DNA of 64,000 nucleotides from Albidovulum denitrificans (GCF_002973535.1 NZ_PVEP01000004.1:243227-307226), one strand, 5' to 3'; positions 45,962-55,063 are shown, counted from the stretch's first letter. Translations and numbers: made by a program. Notes: a model not told the origin generated them from the letters alone.

Positions 45962-48911
45962 GGAGACGTTCCCCCTCAGGGTCGATGAAATGGGCGCTGA
46001 CGACTTCGACCAGCGTCTCGGCGTTCTGCACCGGGTTGACGGCGCGCAGCACCTCACCCTTCCGCGCGGCGCCGTTCTTCAGGAAGCCAAGCCCGATGGT
46101 GTAGCCAAGGTTCGGCGAGAAGCAGACCGAGGTCATGTAACCCTGATCGTTCTTCGCATTCGCCTCGGCCCCCTTGGCAATGAAATGGCACCCGGCGGCG
46201 AAGCTTTCGGACGGATTGACCGGCCGGAAACCGACGAGGGCCAGCGCGTCTTCGCGGTTCATGCCTTCGCGTTCGGATAGGGTGGAGCCGATGGAGTCCT
46301 TCTTCTTCGACACCATGCCGCCCATGCCAAGGTTCAGGGCGCTGGTCGTGCCGTTCAGCTCATTCCCCGCCGCGTGGCCCTTTTCGATCCGCATGACGCC
46401 AAGCGCCTCGGTTCCGTAGACGATGGCGTCGAATTCCTGCCCCACCTCGACCATGCGGCGCACCAGCGCGTCGCCGTAGCGCGTCGGTACCGCGATCTCA
46501 TAGGCCAGTTCGCCCGAGAAGGAGATGCGGAAGAGCCGCGCGCGCAACCCGCCGCAAACGGTGATCTCGCCGCAGCCCATATAAGGGAAGGCCTCGTTCG
46601 AGATGTCGAAGGCCGGATCGACGATCTTTTGCAGAAGCTTGCGCGCGTTCGGACCGGCGACGGAGTATTGCGCCCAGGCCTCGGTGGTGGAGATGATCTG
46701 CACGTCCATGTCAGGCCAAAGGCACTGGCGGCAGAACTCCATGTGGCGATAGACGCCGACAGCGTTGGCCGTGGTCGTGGTCATCACGAAATGATCCTCG
46801 GCCAGACGCGCGGTGGTGCCGTCATCCATCGCCATCCCGTCCTCGCGCAGCATCAGGCCATAGCGGACCTTGCCGACGGCAAGCTTGGCGAAGGCGTTGG
46901 CGTAGATCTTGTTCAGGAACTCCGCCGCGTCGGTCCCCTGCACGTCGATCTTGCCAAGCGTGGTGACGTCGCAGATGCCGACGGATTTGCGCGTCGCCAG
47001 CACCTCGCGGTCGACCGACTGGCGCCAATGCGTCTCGCCCTTCTTCGGGAACCACTGGGCGCGCAGCCACATGCCGACCTCGACAAAGACCGCGCCCTGT
47101 TCGGCGGCCCAGCTGTGGCTGGGCGTCTGGCGCACGGGGCGGAAGTCCTTGCCTGCCGACCGCCCGGCAAAGGCGCCGATCGGCACCGGCGTGTAGGGCG
47201 GGCGGAAGATCGTGGTGCCGGTTTCGGGAATCGACTTGCCCGTCATCTCGGCCATCACGGCCATGCCGCCGATATTGGCGGTCTTGCCCTGATCGGTCGC
47301 CATGCCAAGTGTGGTGTAACGCTTCAGATGCTCGACGGAGCGGTAGCCTTCCTGATGGGCCAGCTTCACGTCCTTCACGGTCACGTCGTTCTGCTGGTCA
47401 AGCCAGGCGCGGCCCTTGCCGGGGACGTGGTAAAGCGGCGTGATGCGGATGGGGTCATCCTCGGCCTGTGGCAGGTCGGCGGGTTTGGCCTTGATGCCCA
47501 GATCGCCAAGCGCGGCCGCCGCCGCCCCGGCACCGGAGGCAAGCGCGCCAGCGGTGGAGAAGGCGCCGTTCGCCGCGCCCGCCACGGTCATGCCCTGCGG
47601 CAGCGAGGCGCCGGGGACAAAGGCGGCGATGTCCTCGTTCCAGACCGGCAGCCCGCGCTGGTGGCAGGTCAGGTGGACATTCGGGTTCCACCCGCCCGAG
47701 ACGCCGAGCGCATCGCAGGGGATCACCCGCGTGTCGCCACCCGGAAGTTTGACGGTGATGGAATGCACTCCAAGGCGGCCATTGCTGTCGACGACCTGCG
47801 CGCCTGCCACAACCTCATACCGGTTGGTGCGGGGGGCTTCGGACAGGCGGCTGTCGATGACGGCCGCGACGCGGACGCCTTTGGACAAGAGGTCCGCCGC
47901 CGTCCGATGCCCGTCGTCGTTGTTGGTAAAGATCGCCACGTCCTTGCCCGGAACCGCCGCCCAGCGGTTCGCATAGCTGCGCAGCGCGGAGGCGAGCATG
48001 ATGCCCGGCCGGTCGTTGTTGCGAAACGCGATGGGGCGTTCGATGGCCCCGGCGGTCAGGATGCTGCGCTTGGTGTAGATGCGCCAAAGCGTCTGGCGCG
48101 GCTTGCCCGGCGCGGGTTCGGCGAGGTGATCGGACACCCGTTCCAGCGCGCCGTAGATGCCGTGGTCGAAGGCGCCAAGCACGGTGGTGCGTGGCATCAG
48201 GCGGACGTTCGGCAGGCTTGTCAGTTCCGCCACGGCCTGCGCGGCCCAGTCGCCAGGTGCCATGTCTCCGACGGCGAAGGTCTCGGCGTTCAACCGCCCG
48301 CCCATGACGAAATCCTCATCGGCAAGGATCACATCGGCCCCCGCCCGTCCCGCCGTCAGCGCGGCAGACAGACCCGCCGGACCCGCGCCGATGACCAGCA
48401 GGTCGCAATGCAGGAAGCCTTTGTCATAGCTGTCGGGGTCGGTCTCTTTGGTCAGGCTGCCAAGGCCCGCGGCGCGGCGGATCATCGGCTCATAGAGCTT
48501 TTCCCAGAACGCCTTGGGCCACATGAAGGTCTTGTAATAGAAGCCCGCCGCGAAGAACGGCGACAAGAGGTCGTTCACCGCCAGCCAGTCGCGGCTGAGT
48601 GAGCCGACATGGTTCTGGCTGCGCGCGTCCAGCCCGTCGAACAGCTCCGCCACCGTGGCGCGGACGTTCGGTTCCTGCCGCGCGCCGGTGCGCAGTTCGA
48701 CAAGGGCGTTCGGCTCCTCCGACCCCGCTGTCAGCGGGCCGCGCGGGCGGTGATACTTGAACGACCGGCCCATAAGGCGGACGCCATTGGCCAGCAGCGC
48801 CGAGGCGAGCGTGTCGCCGGGGTGGCCCTGAAAGGTCTTGCCGTCGAAGCGGAAGTTCAGCGTGCGGGCGCGGTCGATCAGACCGCCGTCGATGCGGTTT
48901 GTCTGGCTCAT
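45954..48911 (-). CDS. mgdC: N-methylglutamate dehydrogenase subunit C (sarcosine oxidase alpha-like, with GcvT domain)
   Basis: The large subunit (985 residues). In order: a 2Fe-2S-like N-terminal domain as in SoxA (FQGHPGDTLASALLANGVRL), an NAD/FAD Rossmann domain with LLVIGAGPAGLSAALTAGRAG near residue 170, a pyridine-nucleotide region, and from about residue 600 a GcvT-type folate domain (VGICDVTTLGKIDVQGTDAAEF, LFRISFSGELAYEIAVP). The GcvT part can bind tetrahydrofolate and take the C1 unit as methylene-THF. By sequence alone it reads as SoxA; the mgs and gmaS neighbours make N-methylglutamate the likely substrate. Overlaps mgdB (ATGA) and mgdD. Confidence 0.9.
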   Translation of the reverse strand: MSQTNRIDGGLIDRARTLNFRFDGKTFQGHPGDTLASALLANGVRLMGRSFKYHRPRGPLTAGSEEPNALVELRTGARQEPNVRATVAELFDGLDARSQNHVGSLSRDWLAVNDLLSPFFAAGFYYKTFMWPKAFWEKLYEPMIRRAAGLGSLTKETDPDSYDKGFLHCDLLVIGAGPAGLSAALTAGRAGADVILADEDFVMGGRLNAETFAVGDMAPGDWAAQAVAELTSLPNVRLMPRTTVLGAFDHGIYGALERVSDHLAEPAPGKPRQTLWRIYTKRSILTAGAIERPIAFRNNDRPGIMLASALRSYANRWAAVPGKDVAIFTNNDDGHRTAADLLSKGVRVAAVIDSRLSEAPRTNRYEVVAGAQVVDSNGRLGVHSITVKLPGGDTRVIPCDALGVSGGWNPNVHLTCHQRGLPVWNEDIAAFVPGASLPQGMTVAGAANGAFSTAGALASGAGAAAAALGDLGIKAKPADLPQAEDDPIRITPLYHVPGKGRAWLDQQNDVTVKDVKLAHQEGYRSVEHLKRYTTLGMATDQGKTANIGGMAVMAEMTGKSIPETGTTIFRPPYTPVPIGAFAGRSAGKDFRPVRQTPSHSWAAEQGAVFVEVGMWLRAQWFPKKGETHWRQSVDREVLATRKSVGICDVTTLGKIDVQGTDAAEFLNKIYANAFAKLAVGKVRYGLMLREDGMAMDDGTTARLAEDHFVMTTTTANAVGVYRHMEFCRQCLWPDMDVQIISTTEAWAQYSVAGPNARKLLQKIVDPAFDISNEAFPYMGCGEITVCGGLRARLFRISFSGELAYEIAVPTRYGDALVRRMVEVGQEFDAIVYGTEALGVMRIEKGHAAGNELNGTTSALNLGMGGMVSKKKDSIGSTLSEREGMNREDALALVGFRPVNPSESFAAGCHFIAKGAEANAKNDQGYMTSVCFSPNLGYTIGLGFLKNGAARKGEVLRAVNPVQNAETLVEVVSAHFIDPEGERLRA

Positions 48912-49195
48912 TTGCTGCGCCCCTTCGCCTTGGCCACGTCACGGGCCAGTTCCGCCGAGATGATTTCGTGGGTGACGGTGTCGCGCGTCACGACAAGCCA
49001 GCTGCGGTCTCCCTGTTCGTGGAACCACAGCTCCCGGTGCGCGCCCGCGGGGTTATCGCGCAGGTAGAGGTAGTCGTGGAACTGGTCCACGGCGTTGTCG
49101 GCCTGCCAGTCGGGGCGTTCGATCAGGCTTGCATCGCCAAGATAGGTGAATTCCTGGCTGTCGCGGGGCCCGAGCAGCGGATGGGGAATGATCAT
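48908..49195 (-). CDS. mgdB: N-methylglutamate dehydrogenase subunit B (sarcosine oxidase delta-like)
   Basis: A 95-residue protein like SoxD: GPRDSQEFTYLGDASLIERP, YLRDNPAGAHRELWFHEQGD, and a TVTHEII end. In sarcosine oxidase, the delta subunit binds Zn with Cys6, Cys9, His59 and Cys63. Here the CPxCG motif reads HPLLG and the last Cys position reads Asp (GDRSW), so the zinc site seems lost. The gene is flanked by mgdA (ten bases) and mgdC (four-base overlap). It probably has a structural role. Confidence 0.87.
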   Translation of the reverse strand: MIIPHPLLGPRDSQEFTYLGDASLIERPDWQADNAVDQFHDYLYLRDNPAGAHRELWFHEQGDRSWLVVTRDTVTHEIISAELARDVAKAKGRSK

Positions 49196-49205
49196 GCGCG
49201 CGTCC

Positions 49206-50456
49206 TCAGTGCAGGTTCGGTTGGGCGCCGACGCCCTTTTCGTCGATCATCAGCCCCTTGCGGAACCGATCGAACCGATAGGCGGTCGCCGTTTCATGCG
49301 AAGTTCCGGTGGCCAGAAGATGCGCGAAGGCCCAGCCGCTTGCGGGGGTGGCCTTGAAGCCGCCATAGCACCAGCCGCCGTTGAAATAGAGGCCCTCCAC
49401 ATCGGTCCGGTCGATGATGGGGGAGCCGTCCATCGACATGTCCATGATCCCGCCCCACATGCGCAGAAGCTTCGCGCGGCCGATCATGGGCATCAGGCTC
49501 ATCCCGCCTTCGCAGACATCCTCCACCACCGGCAGGTTGCCGCGCTGGGCGTAGGAGTTATAGCCGTCGATGTCGCCGCCGAAAACAAGGCCGCCCTTGT
49601 CGGACTGGCTGACGTAGAAATGCCCCGCGCCATAGGTGATGACGCCGGGAAGAAGGGGTTTCAGCCCTTCCGACACGAAAGCCTGAAGGACGTGGCTTTC
49701 GATCGGCAGCCGCATCCCGGCCTTGGCCATCACGCGGCCGGATGACCCCGCCACCGCCACGCCGACCGTCCCCGCGCCGATGAAGCCGCGCGTCGTCTCC
49801 ACCCCCTTGCAGACACCGTTCTCGATGCGAAAGCCGGTGACCTCGCAATTCTGGAGGATGTCCACGCCGCGCTCATCGGCGCCGCGCGCATAGCCCCAGG
49901 CGACCGCGTCGTGGCGCACCGTGCCGCCGCGCGGTTGCAGAAGGCCGCCCTTGATCGGGAAGCGGGCGCTTTCGAAGTTCAGGAAGGGCGCCATCCTGCG
50001 GACGCCTTCGGTATCCAGAAGTTCCGCATCCACGCCGTTCAGCCGCATCGCGTTGCCGCGGCGGCGGAAGGCGTCGCGCTGGGCGTCGGTGTGGCAGAGG
50101 TTCAGCACGCCACGCTGGCTGATCATGGCATTGAAGTTGAAATCCTGCTCCAGCCCTTCCCAGAGCTTCATCGAGAATTCGTAGAAGGGTTCGTTCCCGT
50201 CGAGCAGGTAGTTCGACCGCACGATCGTCGTGTTTCGCCCGACATTGCCGCCGCCGATCCAGCCCTTCTCCAGCACCGCGACATTCGCCTTGCCGAAGAC
50301 CTTGGCAAGGTAATAGGCGGTGGCAAGGCCATGCCCACCGCCGCCGATCACCACGATGTCATAGTGCGGCTTTGGCGCGGGGTCGCGCCAGGCGGGCTTC
50401 CAGCCCTTATGCCCGGTCAGTGCTTCCTTGAGGACCCTGAATCCCGAATAGCGCAT
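49206..50456 (-). CDS. mgdA: N-methylglutamate dehydrogenase subunit A (sarcosine oxidase beta-like FAD subunit)
   Basis: Catalytic flavoprotein (416 residues) that oxidises the N-methyl group of N-methylglutamate. It has the FAD-binding DIVVIGGGGHGLATAYYLAK (about residues 33-52), GWIGGGNVGRNTTIVRSNYL, and the RHDAVAWGYARGADERG region, whose His182 is in the place of the His that covalently binds FMN in sarcosine oxidase beta. Sarcosine itself is a possible alternative substrate, but gmaS and mgsABC nearby favour N-methylglutamate. First gene of mgdABCD; the LysR-type gene lies upstream on the same strand. Confidence 0.9.
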   Translation of the reverse strand: MRYSGFRVLKEALTGHKGWKPAWRDPAPKPHYDIVVIGGGGHGLATAYYLAKVFGKANVAVLEKGWIGGGNVGRNTTIVRSNYLLDGNEPFYEFSMKLWEGLEQDFNFNAMISQRGVLNLCHTDAQRDAFRRRGNAMRLNGVDAELLDTEGVRRMAPFLNFESARFPIKGGLLQPRGGTVRHDAVAWGYARGADERGVDILQNCEVTGFRIENGVCKGVETTRGFIGAGTVGVAVAGSSGRVMAKAGMRLPIESHVLQAFVSEGLKPLLPGVITYGAGHFYVSQSDKGGLVFGGDIDGYNSYAQRGNLPVVEDVCEGGMSLMPMIGRAKLLRMWGGIMDMSMDGSPIIDRTDVEGLYFNGGWCYGGFKATPASGWAFAHLLATGTSHETATAYRFDRFRKGLMIDEKGVGAQPNLH

Positions 50457-50555
50457 ATCAACCTCGGTTCCGTTCGGACCAAGGATGGACCTGCCGCCGG
50501 TCCCGGCGATAGCGCCGGTTCGGACATTGTTGGTGCGAGTTCCGACATCGCCGCG

Positions 50556-51503
50556 TTACTGGTCGCCGTAGCGTACCCTCGCTGCGCTGACCGCCTTGAG
50601 CCAGTCCGCGACCTCGGTCCGGCTGGGAAAGGCCGGGTGGTTCTGCGGGGTCAGAAGGTAATAGCCGAATTCCGTCCTGACCTGCGCCGCGCCCAAAGGC
50701 CGGACCAGCTTGCCGCTGTTGATCAACTGATCGACCAGATGCCCCCAGCCAAGCGCCACGCCGACACCGTCGACGGCGGCATAGATAGAGAGCGGGTAGG
50801 TGTTGAACAGCGCCGGGCGTTCCAGCCTGCGCGCGGGCGCCCCCATCCGCTCCAGCCAGGCCTGCCAGTTCATCCATTCGGTATGGCTGCTTGACACCTC
50901 GATCAGGGGCGCGCCGGCGAGGTTGTCGATCTGGGCGACCTCGGGGTTTTGTTGAAGGAAATCGGGGGAGCAGACGGGAAAGATCGTTTCACCGAAAACG
51001 AGATGGGAGTCGAAGCCCTTCCAGGTGCCGTCGCCGCGCAGGATGGCAAGATCGACGGTATCTGCCAGGCATTCCTCATCGTTGTCAGAGGCGACCAGCA
51101 TGATGCTGAGATGCTTGTTCGCCTGCCGGAATTCATGCAGCCGTGGCGTCAGCCAGAGCGAGGCGACAGAGTTGGTGGCGGCCAGCACCACCGGGCGCTT
51201 CTTGCTGGTCTTCAGCGCATCGTCGGCCGCATCGCGCAGCATTTCCAGCGCAGGCGCGATGCGCGAGAGGAATTCCCGCCCATGCGGTGTCAGTTCGATG
51301 GAGCGGTGGCCGCGGGCGAAGAAGGGCAGGCCGAAATGCTGTTCAAGCAGGCGCACCTTCCGGCTGATCGCGGTTTCGCTGATGTTGATCTGGCGCGCGG
51401 CGCTGGCGAAGCTTTCATGTTCGGCGGCGGCCTCGAAGGCCAGAAGGTAGTCGAGCGGCGGCAGCGGCTTGCGGCGTTCGGACGGGCGGCGGGTCTGGCT
51501 CAT
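50556..51503 (-). CDS. LysR-family transcriptional regulator (GcvA-like)
   Basis: A 315-residue regulator. The N-terminal winged helix-turn-helix is clear (LDYLLAFEAAAEHESFASAARQIN and SETAISRKVRLLEQHFGLPFF regions), and the effector domain follows from about residue 100 (VVLAATNSVASLWLTPRL, DLAILRGDG). The GcvA-like subgroup often responds to glycine or related compounds. The ATG 51501-51503 is preceded by AGGAG. It is divergent from tdm over 205 bases, so it may regulate tdm and itself; the mgd genes downstream might also be targets. Confidence 0.88.
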   Translation of the reverse strand: MSQTRRPSERRKPLPPLDYLLAFEAAAEHESFASAARQINISETAISRKVRLLEQHFGLPFFARGHRSIELTPHGREFLSRIAPALEMLRDAADDALKTSKKRPVVLAATNSVASLWLTPRLHEFRQANKHLSIMLVASDNDEECLADTVDLAILRGDGTWKGFDSHLVFGETIFPVCSPDFLQQNPEVAQIDNLAGAPLIEVSSSHTEWMNWQAWLERMGAPARRLERPALFNTYPLSIYAAVDGVGVALGWGHLVDQLINSGKLVRPLGAAQVRTEFGYYLLTPQNHPAFPSRTEVADWLKAVSAARVRYGDQ

Positions 51504-51568
51504 CTCCTGGGGCCTCCGCGGGCGGTCAAGGGAACCGGCGACTGGGCCGGGCAGCGGCGATCCTAGTG

Positions 51569-51576
51569 ATACGTAT
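51569..51576. promoter_or_regulatory. candidate LysR-type site between the lysR gene and tdm
   Basis: ATACGTAT is a perfect 8-base palindrome within TGATACGTATGGAT, in a local A+T-rich stretch about 65 bases before the lysR start and 133 before tdm. LysR proteins bind T-N11-A-type inverted repeats, so it could be a core site. Only the palindrome is seen. Confidence 0.35.
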
Positions 51577-51708
51577 GGATTTTGCCACCACAAATTAGAG
51601 GCAAAGACCGCAATAATTCTCCGCGCGCGGTGGCGCGGCAGTTGGCATGATCCGAAGGACCCGCCCAAATTTTCGGCGGCGCGTTCAGAACCTCAGCACG
51701 GGGCCGAC

Positions 51709-54069
51709 ATGCAAGCCATTCTGGAAAGACCCTTCGAACGGGCCGGGATCGTGGTTCCCGGACTGCCTGTCCTTCCGCCGGGCGTCGAACGGCATCCGGT
51801 GCCGGGGGGCGGCAGCCGCGCCGTGCCGATCTTCAAGGGCGATGAGATCACCATTCAGGACCGCGAGGGCTTGCAGCCGGTGGAACTGGTCTTCTACGCC
51901 CATGACGGGCGGTCCGATGCCGCGATGATCGGAGCGAAGGGAGGACGCGACCCAAAGGGGCTGAAAGCCGCGCTTCTGTCCGATCCCTCGGGCCGCAAGG
52001 TGGTGCGCGCGCTTGAGAAATCGGGCTTCGACCTCGGCCGCGCCGATGCCGCCATGGTGTTCGAGGGTGGATCGCGTGCCGGGGACATGGCCAGTTTCAC
52101 CGCCTCGGTCGATGGTCTGCTGATCGTCTGTGCCGCAGGCGGCCCGATGGAACCGGAGGAGCAATGGGCGCCGACCGAGGTCGTGCTTTACGTCCGCCGC
52201 GCAGCGCTGCCGAACGGCAAGGACATGCTTGTCGCGCCCGATCCGCTGGCCGACCCCTTGCTGGATGCCAATATCCAGCCCGGCCAGGCGGTCCCCTATG
52301 AGGTCAAGGCGGGGCAGTACATCCAGATCCTTGACGTCAAGGGGCGGGAGTGTTCGGATTTTCAGGCCTTCTCTCTCCGTGCGCTGGACCGCGGGCTTGA
52401 GCGGGAAATCGACCCGACGACGACGCGCTCGTTGATGGGGTCGCTCTACCCGATGCCGGGGCTGAATGCGAAATACTTCACCGTCGATCACGAACCTCTG
52501 GTCGAGATCGTGCAGGATACCGTCGGGCGGCACGACACCTTCGGGCTGGCCTGCACCGCGCGGTATTATGAGGATATGGGCTATCCCGGCCACATCAACT
52601 GTTCCGACAATATCAACCGGGAACTCGCCGTCTTTGGCATCCGCCCGCGTGGCGGCTGGCCCGCGATCAACTACTTCTTCAACACGCTTCTGGACGATAC
52701 CCACGCCATCGGCATGGACGACCCGTGGTCGCGTCCGGGCGATTATGTCCTGCTACGGGCGCTGACCGATCTTGTCTGCGTCTCCACCGCCTGCCCCTGC
52801 GACATCGACCCGGCCAATGGCTGGAACCCGACCGATATTCAGGTGCGGCTTTACGACAAGACCGAGGATTTCAAGCGCTCGATTGGCTGGCGCAAAACAC
52901 CGGGGGCTGACTTGGAAGAGACGAAAAAGACCGGGTTCCACGACTGCTTCGCCCGCCACACGCGGAATTTCGTCGAATATAACGGCTACTGGCTGCCCGA
53001 TGAGATGACGAACCACGGCGCGACCGCGGAATACTGGGCGGCGCGCGAGAAGGCCGTGATCATGGACCTGTCGCCCCTGCGCAAGTATGAGGTGACGGGG
53101 CCGGATGCCGAAGCCCTGATGCAGCTTTGCGTTACGCGCGATATGAAGAAGCTGCCGGTGGGCGGCATCGTCTATACCGCGATGTGCTACGACCATGGCG
53201 GGATGATCGACGACGGCACCGTTTTCCGTCTGGGGGAGACCAACTTCCGCTGGATCGGCGGCAATGACCAGTCGGGGCTGTGGCTGCGCAAGCAGGCCGA
53301 GGAACGCGGGCTGAACGCCTGGGTTCGCAGTTCGACCGACCATCATTGCAACGTTGCCGTACAGGGGCCGTTGTCGCGTGACATCCTGAAGCAGGTGATC
53401 TGGACCCCGCCCGCGCAAGCGACGGTGGAGGAATTGGGCTGGTTCCGCCTGACGATTGGCCGCCTGCACGGGTTCGATGGCCCTTCTGTTGTCGTCAGCC
53501 GGACCGGCTATTCCGGTGAGCTGGGCTATGAGGTCTTCTGCCACCCCAAGGATGCCGAGCAGGTCTTCGACGCGATCTGGGCCGTGGGGGCGCCGATGGG
53601 GATGATCCCGCTGGGCCTGAAGGCGCTGAATATGCTCAGGATCGAATCCGGCCTGATCTTTGCGGGGTCCGAGTTCGACGACCAGACCGATCCTATGGAG
53701 GCGGGTATCGGCTTTGCCGTGCCGCTGAAGTCCAAGACCGACGATTTCATCGGTCGCGCGGCGCTTGAGGCGCGCAAGGCCAACCCGCAGAAAAAGCTTG
53801 TCGGGCTGGACCTGCCGGGGGGGATCGTTCCGACGCCGGGCGATTGCGTGCATTTCGGCAAGCCGCAGATCGGCATCGTCACCTCGGCGGTGAAATCCCC
53901 GATCCTTGGCAAGGTGATCGCGCTCGCGCGCGTCGATGTCACCCATTCAGCGCCGGGGACGGAGCTGGAGGTCGGGCGGCTGGACGGCGATCAGAAGCGG
54001 TTGAAGGCGGTCGTCGTGCCGTTCCCGCATTTCGATCCGACGAAGGAGCGGGTGAAGGGCAACTACTGA
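51709..54069 (+). CDS. tdm: trimethylamine-N-oxide demethylase
   Basis: Splits trimethylamine N-oxide into dimethylamine and formaldehyde in the cytoplasm. It has 786 residues in the order known for Tdm: a DUF1989 catalytic domain (about 180-385), which has GRECSDFQAF, a TFGLAC stretch with Cys282, and ACPCDIDPANGWNP with Cys362 and Cys364 as likely zinc ligands, and then a C-terminal GcvT folate-binding domain (about 410-780) with RTGYSGELGYEVF and GLKALNMLRIESG. The folate domain should catch the formaldehyde. ATG 51709 was chosen; upstream in-frame codons overlap the lysR promoter. tmm lies 8 kb away, so the product of one feeds the other. Confidence 0.9.
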   Translation: MQAILERPFERAGIVVPGLPVLPPGVERHPVPGGGSRAVPIFKGDEITIQDREGLQPVELVFYAHDGRSDAAMIGAKGGRDPKGLKAALLSDPSGRKVVRALEKSGFDLGRADAAMVFEGGSRAGDMASFTASVDGLLIVCAAGGPMEPEEQWAPTEVVLYVRRAALPNGKDMLVAPDPLADPLLDANIQPGQAVPYEVKAGQYIQILDVKGRECSDFQAFSLRALDRGLEREIDPTTTRSLMGSLYPMPGLNAKYFTVDHEPLVEIVQDTVGRHDTFGLACTARYYEDMGYPGHINCSDNINRELAVFGIRPRGGWPAINYFFNTLLDDTHAIGMDDPWSRPGDYVLLRALTDLVCVSTACPCDIDPANGWNPTDIQVRLYDKTEDFKRSIGWRKTPGADLEETKKTGFHDCFARHTRNFVEYNGYWLPDEMTNHGATAEYWAAREKAVIMDLSPLRKYEVTGPDAEALMQLCVTRDMKKLPVGGIVYTAMCYDHGGMIDDGTVFRLGETNFRWIGGNDQSGLWLRKQAEERGLNAWVRSSTDHHCNVAVQGPLSRDILKQVIWTPPAQATVEELGWFRLTIGRLHGFDGPSVVVSRTGYSGELGYEVFCHPKDAEQVFDAIWAVGAPMGMIPLGLKALNMLRIESGLIFAGSEFDDQTDPMEAGIGFAVPLKSKTDDFIGRAALEARKANPQKKLVGLDLPGGIVPTPGDCVHFGKPQIGIVTSAVKSPILGKVIALARVDVTHSAPGTELEVGRLDGDQKRLKAVVVPFPHFDPTKERVKGNY

Positions 54070-54353
54070 CCCGCGCCGCCGGTCCGGGCGTGGCGCCAGA
54101 CCTCTGCCCGGACTCGCGCCTGCTTGTAGGCGTCAAAGATCGCCATGGCATAGACGAAGATGCCGCCGGCCAGCTTGCCGACGATCGACACATCGGCGCC
54201 AGCGGTCTTTAGCGTGTAGCCGCCCAGCAGCAGGATGAAGAAGACAAAGACAAGGCCACGGACCGGCTGCCGGTTCAAAACCTGACCGCTGCCGGGAAGT
54301 ACGATGGCGGCGGCCAGCACAAGATAGGGGTTGGCGGGCGCTCTGGTCGGCAT
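54063..54353 (-). CDS. small membrane protein
   Basis: I do not recognise this 96-residue protein beyond its layout: two hydrophobic segments (about residues 10-27 and 30-50) with the loop LPGSGQVLNRQPVRG, then a third weaker one and a basic tail (YKQARVRAEVWRHARTGG). The PGSGQxxNRQxxRG pattern resembles small membrane proteins of the TM2/DUF6677 kind. It overlaps the stop of the upstream gene (ATGA) and the end of tdm by seven bases (tail to tail). Confidence 0.7.
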   Translation of the reverse strand: MPTRAPANPYLVLAAAIVLPGSGQVLNRQPVRGLVFVFFILLLGGYTLKTAGADVSIVGKLAGGIFVYAMAIFDAYKQARVRAEVWRHARTGGAGQ

Positions 54354-55048
54354 CAGGCGGATCTTCTTTCGGCTTCGGGTTCAAGGGACCGGATGTCCGC
54401 GCGCAGCGACAAAAGCGCGTCGAGATGGGGGATCAGCTTGCGGGCAGGCAGGGGCGCCGACCCAAGCTCCGCATCGCGGAAGATCAGGTAGCGGCCCCGG
54501 TTCGCCTCTTCCGCCAGAAAGGTGATGCGCAGGCCTTTGGGCGTCAGCACAAGCTCTTTCACGCGCGGGTCGTCGAAGATGGCGGCATGGCGCGAGAGCA
54601 GCGCCTGCGGGGGCAGCGATTGCGGATCGTCGGTGCGCAGGCGGCAATCCTCGGGGAAGCCGGGCGGCGGGGCGATCTGATCGGGCAGGGTGTGGTAGTT
54701 TGAAAACGGCTCGATCCCCGTCGAACGGACCATGAAATCCAGCGTCGCGCGCAGGGGCAGCGGGACGGGTAGCGTCACCAGCACCCAAAGCGCGGGCAGC
54801 TTGCGAAAGGTCAGCGTGTCGGGGACCGCCTGAATATCGAAAAGCGCGCCCTGATAGCGTCCGTTCAGGCGCGGAAAGCCGATGGGGGTCAGCGCGGTGA
54901 CGGGGGCGTCGAAAAGGGCTTCGCAGTCGGACAGGTAGACCTGCCGCGTGGCCTTCCGCGCCCGGCTGGCGCGCAGCGTCAGGACCGCCAGCGTGACAAG
55001 GCCGATGCCGAGGCAGAGTGCCAGAAATCCGATCCCGAGGCGTTCCAT
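54353..55048 (-). CDS. hypothetical membrane-anchored protein
   Basis: A 231-residue protein with one N-terminal membrane helix (about residues 5-26, GFLALCLGIGLVTLAVLTL) followed by RASRARK and a soluble domain, presumably in the cytoplasm by the positive-inside rule. No family is recognised. GGAAG precedes the ATG. It is coupled to the downstream 96-residue membrane protein and separated from the APC permease gene by a strong hairpin. Whether it belongs to amine metabolism is unknown. Confidence 0.72.
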   Translation of the reverse strand: MERLGIGFLALCLGIGLVTLAVLTLRASRARKATRQVYLSDCEALFDAPVTALTPIGFPRLNGRYQGALFDIQAVPDTLTFRKLPALWVLVTLPVPLPLRATLDFMVRSTGIEPFSNYHTLPDQIAPPPGFPEDCRLRTDDPQSLPPQALLSRHAAIFDDPRVKELVLTPKGLRITFLAEEANRGRYLIFRDAELGSAPLPARKLIPHLDALLSLRADIRSLEPEAERRSA

Positions 55049-55063
55049 GGTCTTCCTTTCGCA

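Noticed and set aside
45395..50456. Heterotetrameric sarcosine oxidase (soxBDAG)
   Set aside because: The sequence similarity is real, but the genes lie with gmaS and mgsABC, whose product N-methylglutamate is the natural substrate of the homologous MgdABCD. Sarcosine activity is still possible.
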